64,000 bases of DNA from Megaustenia siamemsis (GCA_032433765.1 JAVIAB010000046.1:64392203-64456202), one strand, 5' to 3'; shown: positions 47,301 to 60,855, numbered from the stretch's first letter. A program made the numbers and translations. Notes: generated by a model not told the origin, from the letters alone.

Positions 47301-50300
47301 GGTCTCATTACTTTGTGGGAGAATTGTGATCTCATTACTTTGTGTGAGAATAGAGGTCTCATTACTTTGTGAAAATAGTGGTCTTATTACTTTGTGTGAG
47401 AATAGTGGTCTTATTACTTTGTGAAAATAGTGGTCTTATTACTTTGTGTGAGAATAGTGAATAGTGGTCTCATTACTTTGTGGGAGAATTGTGATCTCAT
47501 TACTTTGTGTGAGAATAGAGGTCTCATTACTTTGTGAAAATAGTGGTCTTATTACTTTGTGTGAGAATAGGGGTCTCTTTACTTTGTGTGAGAATAGTGG
47601 TCTCTTTACTTTGTGTAAGAAGTGGTCTCATTACTTTGTGTGAGAATAGTGGTCTCATTACTTTCTGTGAGAATAGTGGTCTTATTACTTTGTGTGAGAA
47701 TAGTTGTCTTATTACTGTGTGTGAGAATAGTGGTCTCATTACTTTGTGTGAGAATAGTGGTCTCATTACTTTGTGTGAGAATAGGGGTCTCTTTACTTTG
47801 TGTGAGAATAGGGGTCTCATTACTTTGTGTGAGAATAGTGAATAGTGGTCTCATTACTTTGTGTGAGAATAGTGGACTTATTACTTTGTGTGAGAATAGT
47901 GGTCTCATTACTTTGTGTGAGAATAGTGAATAGTGGTCTCATTACTTTGTGTGAGAATAGTGGACTTATTACTTTGTGTGAGAATAGTGGTCTCATTACT
48001 TTGTGTGAGAATAGTGGTCTTATTACTTTGTGTGAGTATAGTGGTCTCATTACTTTGTGTGAAAATGGTGGTCGTATTACTTGGTGTGAGAATAGTGGTC
48101 TGTTTACTTTGTGTGAGAATAGTGGTCTCATTACTTTGTGTAAGAATAGGGGTCTCTTTACTTTGTGTGAGAATAGTGGTCTTATTACTTTGTGTGAGAA
48201 TAGTGGTCTCATTACTTTTGTGTGAGAATAATGGTCTTATTAATTTGTGTGAAAATAGTGGTCTCATTACTTTGTGTGAGAATAGTGAATAGTGGTCTCA
48301 TTACTTTGTGGGAGAATTGTGGTCTCATTACTTTGTGTGAGAATAGTGGTCACATTCCTTTGTGAAAATATTGGTCTCATTACTTTGTGAAAATAGTGGT
48401 CTCATTACTTTGTGTGAAAATAGTAGTCTCATTACTTTGTGTGAAAATAGTGGTCTTATTACTTGTGTGAGAATAGTGGTCTCATTACTTTGTGTGAGAA
48501 TAGTGGTCTCTTTACTTTGTGTGAGAATAGTGGTCTTATTACTTTGTGTGAAAATAGTGGTCTTATTACTTGTATGAGAATAGTGGTCCCATTACTTTGT
48601 GTGAGAATAGTGGTCTCATTACTTTGTGTGAGAATAGTGGTATTATTACTTTGTGTGAGAATAGTTGTTTTATTACTTTGTGTGAGAATAGTGGTCTCAT
48701 TACTATGTGTGAGAGTAGTGGTCTTATTACTTAGTGTGAGAATAGTGGTCTCATTACTTTTTGTCAGAATAGTGGTCTCATTATTTTGTGTGAAAATAGT
48801 GGTCTTATTACTTTGTGTGAGAATAGTGGTCTAATTACTTTGTGTGAAAATAGTGGTCTTATTACTTTGTGTGAAAATAGTGGTCTCATTACTTTGTGTG
48901 AAAATAGTAGTCTCTTTACTTTGTGTGAGAATAGTGGTCGTATTACTTTGTGTGAAAATAGTGGTCTTATTACTTTGTGTGAGAATAGTGGTCTTATTAC
49001 TTTGTGTGAAAATAGTGGTCTTATTACTTTGTTTGATAATAGTGGTCTCTTTACTTTGTGTGAGAATAGTGGTCTCATTACTTTGTGTGAGAATAGTGGT
49101 CTTATTACTTTGTGTGAAAATAGTGGTCTTATTACTTTGTGTGAAAATGGTGGTCTTATTACTTTGTGTGAAAATAGTGGTATCATTACTTTGTGTGAAA
49201 ATAGTGGTCTCTTTACTTTGTGTGAGAATAGTGGTCTCATTACTTTGTGTGAGAATAGTGGTCTTATTACTTTGTGTGAGAATAGTGGTCTCTTTACTTT
49301 GTGTGAGAATAGTGGTCTCATTACTTTGAGTGAGAATAGTGGTCTTATTACTTTGTGTAAGAATAGGGGTCTCTTTACTTTGTGTAAGAATGGTGGTCTC
49401 ATTACTTTGTGTGAAAATAGTGGTCTCATTACTTTGTGTGAGAATAGTGGTCTCATTACTTTGTGTGAAAATAGTGGTCTCATTACTTTGTGTGAGAATA
49501 GTGGTCTTATTACTTTGTGTGAGAATAGTGGTCTCATTACTTTGTGTGAGAATAGTGAATAGTGGTCTCATTACTTTGTGTGAGAATAGTGGTCTTATTA
49601 CTTTGTGTGAGAATAGTGGTCTCATTACTTTGTGTGAGAATAGTGGTCTTATTACTTTGTGTGAAAATAGTGGTCTCATTACTTTGTGTGAGAATAGTGG
49701 TCTTATTACTTTGTGTGAGAATAGTGGTCTCATTACTTTGTGTGAGAATAGTGAATAGTGGTCTCATTACTTTGTGGGAGAATTGTGATCTCATTACTTT
49801 GTGTGAGAATAGAGGTCTCATTACTTTGTGAAAATAGTGGTCTTATTACTTTGTGTGAGAATAGTGGTCTTATTACTTTGTGAAAATAGTGGTCTTATTA
49901 CTTTGTGTGAGAATAGTGGTCTCATTACTTTGTGAAAATAGTGGTCTTATTACTTTGTGTGAGAATAGTGAATAGTGGTCTCATTACTTTGTGGGAGAAT
50001 TGTGATCTCATTACTTTGTGTGAGAATAGAGGTCTCATTACTTTGTGAAAATAGTGGTCTTATTACTTTGTGTGAGAATAGTGGTCTTATTACTTTGTGA
50101 AAATAGTGGTCTTATTACTTTGTGTGAGAATAGTGAATAGTGGTCTCATTACTTTGTGGGAGAATTGTGATCTCATTACTTTGTGAAAATAGTGGTCTTA
50201 TTACTTTGTGTGAGAATAGGGGTCTCTTTACTTTGTGTGAGAATAGTGGTCTCTTTACTTTGTGTAAGAAGTGGTCTCATTACTTTGTGTGAGAATAGTG

Positions 50301-53300
50301 GTCTCATTACTTTCTGTGAGAATAGTGGTCTTATTACTTTGTGTGAGAATAGTTGTCTTATTACTGTGTGTGAGAATAGTGGTCTCATTACTTTGTGTGA
50401 GAATAGTGGTCTCATTACTTTGTGTGAGAATAGGGGTCTCTTTACTTTGTGTGAGAATAGGGGTCTCTTTACTTTGTGTGAGAATAGGGGTCTCTTTACT
50501 TTGTGTGAGAATAGGGGTCTCTTTACTTTGTGTGAGAATAGTGGTCTTATTACTTTGTGTGAAAATAGGGGTCTCTTTACTTTGTGTGAGAATAGGGGTC
50601 TCTTTACTTTGTGTGAGAATAGTGGTCTCATTACTTTGTGTGAGAATAGGGGTCTCTTTTCTTTGTGTGAGAATAGGGGTCTCTTTACTTTGTGTGAGAA
50701 TAGGGGTCTCTTTACTTTGTGTGAGAATAGTGGTCTCTTTACTTTGTGTAAGAAGTGGTCTCATTACTTTGTGTGAGAATAGTGGTCTCATTACTTTGTG
50801 AAAATAGTGGTCTTATTACTTTGTGTGAGAATAGTGGTCTTATTACTTTGTGTGAGAATAGTGGTCTCATTACTTTGTGTGAGAATAGTGGTCTTATTAC
50901 TTTGTGTGAGAATAGTGAATAGTGGTCTCATTACTTTGTGGGAGAATTGTGATCTCATTACTTTGTGTGAGAATAGAGGTCTCATTACTTTGTGAAAATA
51001 GTGGTCTTATTACTTTGTGTGAGAATAGGGGTCTCTTTACTTTGTGTGAGAATAGTGGTCTCTTTACTTTGTGTAAGAAGTGGTCTCATTACTTTGTGTG
51101 AGAATAGTGGTCTCATTACTTTCTGTGAGAATAGTGGTCTTATTACTTTGTGCGAGAATAGTTGTCTTATTACTGTGTGTGAGAATAGTGGTCTCATTAC
51201 TTTGTGTGAGAATAGTGGTCTCATTACTTTGTGTGAGAATAGGGGTCTCTTTACTTTGTGTGAGAATAGGGGTCTCTTTATTTTGTGTGAGAATAGGGGT
51301 CTCTTTACTTTGTGTGAGAATAGGGGTCTCTTTACTTTGTGTGAGAATAGTGGTCTTATTACTTTGTGTGAAAATAGGGGTCTCTTTACTTTGTGTGAGA
51401 ATAGGGGTCTCTTTACTTTGTGTGAGAATAGTGGTCTCATTACTTTGTGTGAGAATAGGGGTCTCTTTACTTTGTGTGAGAATAGGGGTCTCTTTACTTT
51501 GTGTGAGAATAGGGTCTCTTTACTTTGTGTGAGAATAGTGGTCTCTTTACTTTGTGTAAGAAGTGGTCTCATTACTTTGTGTGAGAATAGTGGTCTCATT
51601 ACTTTGTGAAAATAGTGGTCTTATTACTTTGTGTGAGAATAGTGGTCTTATTACTTTGTGTGAGAATAGTGGTCTCATTACTTTGTGTGAGAATAGTGGT
51701 CTTATTACTTTGTGTGAGAATAGTGGTCTCATTACTTTGTGTGAGAATAGTGGTCTTATTACTTTGTGTGAGAATAGTGGTCTTATTACTTTGTGTGAGA
51801 ATAGTGGTCTTATTACTTTGTGTGAGAATAGTGGTCTTATTACTTTGTGTGAGAATAGTGGTCTCATTACTTTGTGTGAGAATAGAGGTCTCATTACTTT
51901 GTGAAAATAGTGGTCTTATTACTTTGTGTGAGAATAGTGGTCTTATTACTTTGTGAAAATAGTGGTCTTATTACTTTGTGTGAGAATAGTGGTCTCATTA
52001 CTTTGTGAAAATAGTGGTCTTATTACTTTGTGTGAGAATAGTGAATAGTGGTCTCATTACTTTGTGGGAGAATTGTGATCTCATTACTTTGTGTGAGAAT
52101 AGAGGTCTCATTACTTTGTGAAAATAGTGGTCTTATTACTTTGTGTGAGAATAGTGGTCTTATTACTTTGTGAAAATAGTGGTCTTATTACTTTGTGTGA
52201 GAATAGTGAATAGTGGTCTCATTACTTTGTGGGAGAATTGTGATCTCATTACTTTGTGTGAGAATAGAGGTCTCATTACTTTGTGAAAATAGTGGTCTTA
52301 TTACTTTGTGTGAGAATAGGGGTCTCTTTACTTTGTGTGAGAATAGTGGTCTCTTTACTTTGTGTAAGAAGTGGTCTCATTACTTTGTGTGAGAATAGTG
52401 GTCTCATTACTTTCTGTGAGAATAGTGGTCTTATTACTTTGTGTGAGAATAGTTGTCTTATTACTGTGTGTGAGAATAGTGGTCTCATTACTTTGTGTGA
52501 GAATAGTGGTCTCATTACTTTGTGTGAGAATAGGGGTCTCTTTACTTTGTGTGAGAATAGGGGTCTCATTACTTTGTGTGAGAATAGTGAATAGTGGTCT
52601 CATTACTTTGTGTGAGAATAGTGGACTTATTACTTTGTGTGAGAATAGTGGTCTCATTACTTTGTGTGAGAATAGTGAATAGTGGTCTCATTACTTTGTG
52701 TGAGAATAGTGGACTTATTACTTTGTGTGAGAATAGTGGTCTCATTACTTTGTGTGAGAATAGTGGTCTTATTACTTTGTGTGAGTATAGTGGTCTCATT
52801 ACTTTGTGTGAAAATGGTGGTCGTATTACTTGGTGTGAGAATAGTGGTCTGTTTACTTTGTGTGAGAATAGTGGTCTCATTACTTTGTGTAAGAATAGGG
52901 GTCTCTTTACTTTGTGTGAGAATAGTGGTCTTATTACTTTGTGTGAGAATAGTGGTCTCATTACTTTGTGTGAGAATAATGGTCTTATTAATTTGTGTGA
53001 AAATAGTGGTCTCATTACTTTGTGTGAGAATAGTGAATAGTGGTCTCATTACTTTGTGGGAGAATTGTGGTCTCATTACTTTGTGTGAGAATAGTGGTCA
53101 CATTCCTTTGTGAAAATATTGGTCTCATTACTTTGTGAAAATAGTGGTCTCATTACTTTGTGTGAAAATAGTAGTCTCATTACTTTGTGTGAAAATAGTG
53201 GTCTTATTACTTGTGTGAGAATAGTGGTCTCATTACTTTGTGTGAGAATAGTGGTCTCTTTACTTTGTGTGAGAATAGTGGTCTTATTACTTTGTGTGAA

Positions 53301-56300
53301 AATAGTGGTCTTATTACTTGTATGAGAATAGTGGTCCCATTACTTTGTGTGAGAATAGTGGTCTCATTACTTTGTGTGAGAATAGTGGTATTATTACTTT
53401 GTGTGAGAATAGTTGTTTTATTACTTTGTGTGAGAATAGTGGTCTCATTACTATGTGTGAGAGTAGTGGTCTTATTACTTAGTGTGAGAATAGTGGTCTC
53501 ATTACTTTTTGTCAGAATAGTGGTCTCATTATTTTGTGTGAAAATAGTGGTCTTATTACTTTGTGTGAGAATAGTGGTCTAATTACTTTGTGTGAAAATA
53601 GTGGTCTTATTACTTTGTGTGAAAATAGTGGTCTCATTACTTTGTGTGAAAATAGTAGTCTCTTTACTTTGTGTGAGAATAGTGGTCGTATTACTTTGTG
53701 TGAAAATAGTGGTCTTATTACTTTGTGTGAGAATAGTGGTCTTATTACTTTGTGTGAAAATAGTGGTCTTATTACTTTGTTTGATAATAGTGGTCTCTTT
53801 ACTTTGTGTGAGAATAGTGGTCTCATTACTTTGTGTGAGAATAGTGGTCTTATTACTTTGTGTGAAAATAGTGGTCTTATTACTTTGTGTGAAAATGGTG
53901 GTCTTATTACTTTGTGTGAAAATAGTGGTATCATTACTTTGTGTGAAAATAGTGGTCTCTTTACTTTGTGTGAGAATAGTGGTCTCATTACTTTGTGTGA
54001 GAATAGTGGTCTTATTACTTTGTGTGAGAATAGTGGTCTCTTTACTTTGTGTGAGAATAGTGGTCTCATTACTTTGAGTGAGAATAGTGGTCTTATTACT
54101 TTGTGTAAGAATAGGGGTCTCTTTACTTTGTGTAAGAATGGTGGTCTCATTACTTTGTGTGAAAATAGTGGTCTCATTACTTTGTGTGAGAATAGTGGTC
54201 TCATTACTTTGTGTGAAAATAGTGGTCTCATTACTTTGTGTGAGAATAGTGGTCTTATTACTTTGTGTGAGAATAGTGGTCTCATTACTTTGTGTGAGAA
54301 TAGTGAATAGTGGTCTCATTACTTTGTGTGAGAATAGTGGTCTTATTACTTTGTGTGAGAATAGTGGTCTCATTACTTTGTGTGAGAATAGTGGTCTTAT
54401 TACTTTGTGTGAAAATAGTGGTCTCATTACTTTGTGTGAGAATAGTGGTCTTATTACTTTGTGTGAGAATAGTGGTCTCATTACTTTGTGTGAGAATAGT
54501 GAATAGTGGTCTCATTACTTTGTGGGAGAATTGTGATCTCATTACTTTGTGTGAGAATAGAGGTCTCATTACTTTGTGAAAATAGTGGTCTTATTACTTT
54601 GTGTGAGAATAGTGGTCTTATTACTTTGTGAAAATAGTGGTCTTATTACTTTGTGTGAGAATAGTGGTCTCATTACTTTGTGAAAATAGTGGTCTTATTA
54701 CTTTGTGTGAGAATAGTGAATAGTGGTCTCATTACTTTGTGGGAGAATTGTGATCTCATTACTTTGTGTGAGAATAGAGGTCTCATTACTTTGTGAAAAT
54801 AGTGGTCTTATTACTTTGTGTGAGAATAGTGGTCTTATTACTTTGTGAAAATAGTGGTCTTATTACTTTGTGTGAGAATAGTGAATAGTGGTCTCATTAC
54901 TTTGTGGAGAATTGTGATCTCATTACTTTGTGAAAATAGTGGTCTTATTACTTTGTGTGAGAATAGGGGTCTCTTTACTTTGTGTGAGAATAGTGGTCTC
55001 TTTACTTTGTGTAAGAAGTGGTCTCATTACTTTGTGTGAGAATAGTGGTCTCATTACTTTCTGTGAGAATAGTGGTCTTATTACTTTGTGTGAGAATAGT
55101 TGTCTTATTACTGTGTGTGAGAATAGTGGTCTCATTACTTTGTGTGAGAATAGTGGTCTCATTACTTTGTGTGAGAATAGGGGTCTCTTTACTTTGTGTG
55201 AGAATAGGGGTCTCTTTACTTTGTGTGAGAATAGGGGTCTCTTTACTTTGTGTGAGAATAGGGGTCTCTTTACTTTGTGTGAGAATAGTGGTCTTATTAC
55301 TTTGTGTGAAAATAGGGGTCTCTTTACTTTGTGTGAGAATAGGGGTCTCTTTACTTTGTGTGAGAATAGTGGTCTCATTACTTTGTGTGAGAATAGGGGT
55401 CTCTTTTCTTTGTGTGAGAATAGGGGTCTCTTTACTTTGTGTGAGAATAGGGGTCTCTTTACTTTGTGTGAGAATAGTGGTCTCTTTACTTTGTGTAAGA
55501 AGTGGTCTCATTACTTTGTGTGAGAATAGTGGTCTCATTACTTTGTGAAAATAGTGGTCTTATTACTTTGTGTGAGAATAGTGGTCTTATTACTTTGTGT
55601 GAGAATAGTGGTCTCATTACTTTGTGTGAGAATAGTGGTCTTATTACTTTGTGTGAGAATAGTGAATAGTGGTCTCATTACTTTGTGGGAGAATTGTGAT
55701 CTCATTACTTTGTGTGAGAATAGAGGTCTCATTACTTTGTGAAAATAGTGGTCTTATTACTTTGTGTGAGAATAGGGGTCTCTTTACTTTGTGTGAGAAT
55801 AGTGGTCTCTTTACTTTGTGTAAGAAGTGGTCTCATTACTTTGTGTGAGAATAGTGGTCTCATTACTTTCTGTGAGAATAGTGGTCTTATTACTTTGTGT
55901 GAGAATAGTTGTCTTATTACTGTGTGTGAGAATAGTGGTCTCATTACTTTGTGTGAGAATAGTGGTCTCATTACTTTGTGTGAGAATAGGGGTCTCTTTA
56001 CTTTGTGTGAGAATAGGGGTCTCTTTATTTTGTGTGAGAATAGGGGTCTCTTTACTTTGTGTGAGAATAGGGGTCTCTTTACTTTGTGTGAGAATAGTGG
56101 TCTTATTACTTTGTGTGAAAATAGGGGTCTCTTTACTTTGTGTGAGAATAGGGGTCTCTTTACTTTGTGTGAGAATAGTGGTCTCATTACTTTGTGTGAG
56201 AATAGGGGTCTCTTTACTTTGTGTGAGAATAGGGGTCTCTTTACTTTGTGTGAGAATAGGGGTCTCTTTACTTTGTGTGAGAATAGTGGTCTCTTTACTT

Positions 56301-56812
56301 TGTGTAAGAAGTGGTCTCATTACTTTGTGTGAGAATAGTGGTCTCATTACTTTGTGAAAATAGTGGTCTTATTACTTTGTGTGAGAATAGTGGTCTTATT
56401 ACTTTGTGTGAGAATAGTGGTCTCATTACTTTGTGTGAGAATAGTGGTCTTATTACTTTGTGTGAGAATAGTGGTCTCATTACTTTGTGTGAGAATAGTG
56501 GTCTTATTACTTTGTGTGAGAATAGTGGTCTTATTACTTTGTGTGAGAATAGTGGTCTTATTACTTTGTGTGAGAATAGTGGTCTTATTACTTTGTGTGA
56601 GAATAGTGGTCTCATTACTTTGTGTGAGAATAGTGGTCTTATTACTTTGTGTGAGAATAGTGGTCTTATTACTTTGTGTGAGAATAGTGGTCTTATTACT
56701 TTGTGTGAGAATAGTGGTCTCATTACTTTGTGTGAGAATAGTGGTCTTATTACTTTGTGTGAGAATAGTGGTCTCATTACTTTGTGTGAGAATAGTGGTC
56801 TCATTACTTTAT
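41390..56812. repeat. 27-bp tandem array, about 570 copies, with higher-order structure
   Basis: The monomer contains TTACTTTGTGTGAGAATAG followed by TGGTCT and C or T. Shorter 21-bp (TTTGTGAAAATAG) and other forms are mixed in. Larger blocks repeat: a marker CACATTCCTTTGTG occurs at about 41,812, 43,116, 43,845, 45,677, 48,353 and 53,101. About 2.68 kb repeats from 45.15k at 47.82k, and about 4.75 kb repeats from 47.15k at 51.9k. It fills most of an 18.2-kb intron. Confidence 0.97.
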
Positions 56813-56814
56813 TG

Positions 56815-57870
56815 TTATTATTGAGCTATTTGCGGGTCATAATCATTGCACTCCGAACATGTCCATAGGTGCTCAGATCCCCTCCTCAGCAAGTCCCGCA
56901 GTGTCCAGCGACTGACGACTCCAGTTCTGTGTTGGTTGATAAGTCTTCTTACACGGCCACCAAGTTTCTCATTTCTGGCTGTGCCCAACTTAACTCCCAT
57001 CTCTTTCATCCGAAGGGGTGACGTGGACTCATGGTTGTTGAAGTCCTGTGTCCTTCCCCACTTCCCGGAGAGCATTGATTATGTCTGCCAAATCTATTAG
57101 TTGACCGTCCTTAATTAACAATAGCGCAGCTAGCCAACCTGTCCGCTCTCTCATTTCCCCGTACTCCCGCATGTCCAGGGACATAGATAAAGGTGACCTT
57201 ACGTATTTTGGATTTCTGCAACGATTCTACCCATTGCATGCGTACTAATCCCGCCTCCACTTTTCTTATCATGCTCATCGAATCACTCAGTATACATGCG
57301 TGGGTGTAGTCTTGTAACCAGATAAATGCCTTGGTCACTGCCATCACCTCCATTGTCATGCTACTCGTGGCCATAACGTATGCACCACTGTCTTCCTTGA
57401 CTATTCTGCCAGTCGAGCGTGCTGTAAATGCCCATGCACTCATTTGGTGTCGTCTTACAGATCTGTCTGTATAGATGACTGCATCTTTCTTATCGGTGTT
57501 ATCCCAGGTGAGACCGTTGACCTCGGCATTGACACGACTGAGTTCTGCTCCCTACATTTCCTGTCGAGCGTGACAATACACAAGAATGTGCCCCTGAATG
57601 ATGTAGGCACCGGTATCCACTCCTCACCAACGCTGATATTGGTAAGCCCACAGACCTGTTTGATGACATCTTCTGCTCGGCCCACCCAAATTAATACTTT
57701 GTGTGGAAATAGTGGTCTTATTACTCTGACTATCTTCACAGTTTTAATATCAATGAGCACTAGCCACATCATTCTTTTACCAAAAGCCTTGAGCACCCAT
57801 TTAAGGCTGAGTGAACCTAGAAGGAAGCGTGTAACATACACTCCTACAATGTATGGCAAAAGCTTTGCAA
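56815..57870 (-). mobile_element. Non-LTR retrotransposon 3' part with RNase H domain (decayed)
   Basis: The minus strand carries an RNase H domain with the four acidic residues in place: D in AVIYTDRSV (about 57,470), E in SSMTMEVMAV, D in ACILSDSMSM and D in GVRGNERADRLAS (about 57,140). It is followed, after a stop, by LIDLADIINALREVG and by RTGVVSRWTLRDLL and HLWTCSECNDYDPQ (to 56,820), the usual C-terminal tail of RNase H-bearing LINEs. Upstream frames (57,455-57,859) contain SLKWVLKAFGKRM and VIRPLFPHK. Stops and frameshifts make it a dead copy. Confidence 0.82.
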
Positions 57871-58290
57871 AAAAAAAGAATCAAACAAAATACTGGCGTC
57901 CGGCCACCTTCAGAAAACGAAAACAGCGCTTTAAAATCGGTGTACGTTACACCCCACATAGTTCCCTGCTCCTAGCTTTACCGCAGCACTGCGTCATTCA
58001 CCTGCTGCCTCAGCCTAGAAGCTTTCATGGGACTGCTTCCCTAACCTTCTGAGTAGCAGCAAGTCGACGCCTAGAGTCATGACCCAGGCAGGCACACCTT
58101 CCTTACAGGGTGAAGATAGAGAGACGAAACACTTGTTTAACGGGTGACTTTTTCTGATGATCAGATTTACTTATACTGAGTAGAGGCAGCTGGTGTGGCC
58201 AGAGTTAAGGAATGACACATAATGTCGGTGGCAATAGCATGTTTGATGTCTGCTGGTCGGCTAGATGATGATGTCGTACATCTGTAATGG
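57871..58290. other. Unassigned sequence
   Basis: About 400 bp between the LINE remnant and the GGT-rich region. It has a short poly-A (57,867-57,880). I see no exon, RNA gene or period in it. Confidence 0.4.
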
Positions 58291-58294
58291 TTGT

Positions 58295-59398
58295 AGGTGG
58301 GTCTTGTAGGTCGTTACAGGCACAAGTGGTGATGATGTTGTGGTAGTGCTGGTTGTAGTGGTGGTAATGTGGTGGTGGTGATGGTAGTAGTGGTGATGGT
58401 AGTAGTGGTGAGGGTAATGATGGTGCTGTTGGTGGTGGATTCTGTGGTGGAGGGGATCTGGTCATGGTGGCGGTTCAGTAGGTAGTTCTAGTTACGTGGC
58501 GAGGCTGTGGTGGTTGTGGTGCTGTTCGGGATGGTGATGATGTGGTGGTGGTGGATGTTGTGATGCTGTGGTGGTGGTAGTGATGTTGGTGGTGGATGTT
58601 GTGATGCTGTGGTGGTGGTAGTGATGTTGGTGGTGGATGTTGTGATGCTGTGGTGGTGGATGTTGTGATGATGTGGTGGTGGTGGTGGTAGTGATGTTGG
58701 TGGTGGATGTTGTGATGCTGTGGTGGTGGTGGTAGTGATGTTGGTGGTGGATGTTGTGATGCTGTGGTGGTGGTAATGTGGTGGTGGTGATCGTAGTAGT
58801 GGTGATGGTAATGATGGTGCTGTTGGTGGTGGATTCTGTGGTGGAGGGGATCTGGTCATGGTGGCGGTTCAGTAGGTAGTTCTGGTTACGTGGCGAGGCT
58901 GTGGTGGTGGTGGTAGTGATGTTGGTGGTGGATGATGTGGTGGTGGTGGTGGTAGTGATGTTGGTATTGGATGCTGTGATGATGTGGTGGTGGTGGTAGT
59001 AGTGATGTTGGAGGTGGATGTTGTGATGCTGTGGTGGTGGTAGTGATGTTGGTATTGGATGCTGTGATGATGTGGTGGTGGTAGTAGTAGTGATGTTGGT
59101 GGTGGATGTTGTGATGTGATGGTGGTGGTGGTGCTAATAGTGATGTTAGTGGTGAATGTTGTGATGATATGGTGGTGGTGGTGGTGGTAGTAGTAGTGAT
59201 GTTAGTGTTGGATGTTGTGATGGTGATGTGGTGGTGGTGGTGGTGGTAGTAGTGGTGATGTTAGTGTTGGATGTTGTGATGATGATGTGGTTGTGGTGGT
59301 GGTGGTAGTAGTGATGTTGGTGGTGGATGTTGTGATGCTCTGGGGGTAATGTTGTCGGTGATGAATGTGGTGATGATGTGGTGGTGGTAGCAGTGGTG
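58295..59398. repeat. GGT/GAT-rich imperfect repeat region
   Basis: Trinucleotide-rich sequence with a 30-36-bp higher period around GGTGGATGTTGTGATGCTG. A block containing TGTGGTGGAGGGGATCTGGT and GTTACGTGGCGAGGCTGTGG is present twice (about 58,410-58,510 and 58,810-58,905). Confidence 0.92.
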
Positions 59399-59514
59399 TT
59401 GGTGATTATAGCAGTGCTGGTGATGGTTGTGAAAGTGGTAGTGTGCTACTGTTGTGAGTGTACTTGTAGTGCTACCAATGATGGTGGACAAGACACACAG
59501 ACCAGTGTCCATAC

Positions 59515-59606
59515 CTCTGGGAACCTGACAGATCCAGCTTTTGGAGACAGGACAGTAGTCATCGTTCCAGTTGTTGTCTGGCAAAATCCATTCCACACAG
59601 TCTTGC
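59515..59606 (-). CDS. CTLD-A exon: C-terminal part with WND motif
   Basis: This 92-nt exon (phase 2 in, phase 1 out) encodes QDCVEWILPDNNWNDDYC followed by SWICQVPR. It holds the conserved third, fourth and fifth CTLD landmarks: DCVE, the WND calcium/sugar motif and the closing W-I-C. It completes CTLD-A. The donor is GTATGG. The acceptor reads GCCATGTTCCAG and lies inside the first, diverged monomer of the 41-bp array that fills the intron at 59.6-60.5k. The next exon downstream is 18.2 kb away (41,298), across the 27-bp array. Confidence 0.9.
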
Positions 59607-60500
59607 CTGGAACATGGCACAATCAGCATGGCACGTGTAATAATATACTACAACATGGCACGTGTAACAATGTTCTATATCATGGCATAATTATCATGGC
59701 ACATGTAACAATGTTCTACATCATGGCATAATTATCATGGCACATGTAACAATGTTCTACATCATGGCATAATTGTCATGGCACATGTAACAATGTTTTA
59801 CATCATGGAATAATTATCATGGCACATGTAACAATGTTCTACATCATGGAATAATTGTCATGGCACATGTAACAATGTTTTACATCATGGCATAATTATC
59901 ATGGCACATGTAACAATGTTCTACAACATGGAATAATTATCATGGCACATGTAACAATGTTCTACATCATGGCATAATTATCATGGCACATGTAACAATG
60001 TTCTACATCATGGAATAATTATCATGGCACATGTAACAATGTTTTACATCATGGCATAATTATCATGCCACTTGTAACAATGTTCTACATCATGGAATAA
60101 TTATCATGGCACATGTAACACTGTTCTACATCATGGCATAATTATCATGGCACATGTAACAATGTTCTACATCATGGCATAATTATCATGGCACATGTAA
60201 CAATGTTCTACATCATGGAATAATTATCATGGCACATGTAACAATGAACTACATCATGGAATAATTATTAAGGCACATGTAACAATGTTTTACATCATGG
60301 CATAATTATCATAGCACTTGTAACAACGTTCTACATTATGAAAGATGTAACAATGTTCTACAACATGGCACAATCAGCATGGCACATGTAACAACGTTCT
60401 ATATTATGTCACAAACAGCATGACACATGTAACAGTGTTCTATATTATGGCACAAATAACATGACACATGTAACAGTGTTCTATATTATGGCACAACTAA
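59598..60500. repeat. 41-bp tandem array, about 21 copies, reaching a splice acceptor
   Basis: The unit contains CATGGCATAATTATCATGGC and ACATGTAACAATGTTCTAC. The edge copy (59,600-59,640) contains the acceptor of the 59,606 exon. Copies after about 60,330 are shorter and more diverged. Confidence 0.93.
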
Positions 60501-60527
60501 CTACAATCATAGTAACTACAATCATGG

Positions 60528-60855
60528 TATGTAACACAACATAACAGATTACACAAATGTCTTGTAACACAACATAACAGATTACACAAATGTCTTGTAA
60601 CACAACATAACAGATTACACAAATGTCTTGTAACACAACATAACAGATTACACAAATGTCTTGTAACACAACATAACAGATTACACAAATGTCTTGTAAC
60701 ACAACATAACAGATTACACAAATGTCTTGTAACACAACATAACAGATTACACAAATGTCTTGTAACACAACATAACAGATTACACAAATGGCTTGTAACA
60801 CAACATAACAGATTACACAAATGTCTTGTAACACAACATAACACAAGACATCGCA
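60528..60855. repeat. 33-bp tandem array, 10 copies
   Basis: The unit contains TAACACAACATAACAGATTA and CACAAATGTCTTG; copies are nearly identical. Confidence 0.95.

Noticed and set aside
41390..56868. Dozens of 100-400-codon frames on both strands (ENSGLITLC, VIRPLFSHK and similar repeats)
   Set aside because: All come from the 27-bp unit, open in several frames at once on both strands. No frame shows more conservation than another, and none has gene context.
57111..57540. RNase H as a host gene
   Set aside because: The domain is flanked by LINE-type C-terminal sequence, has stops on both sides and lacks any exon structure; it is retrotransposon debris.
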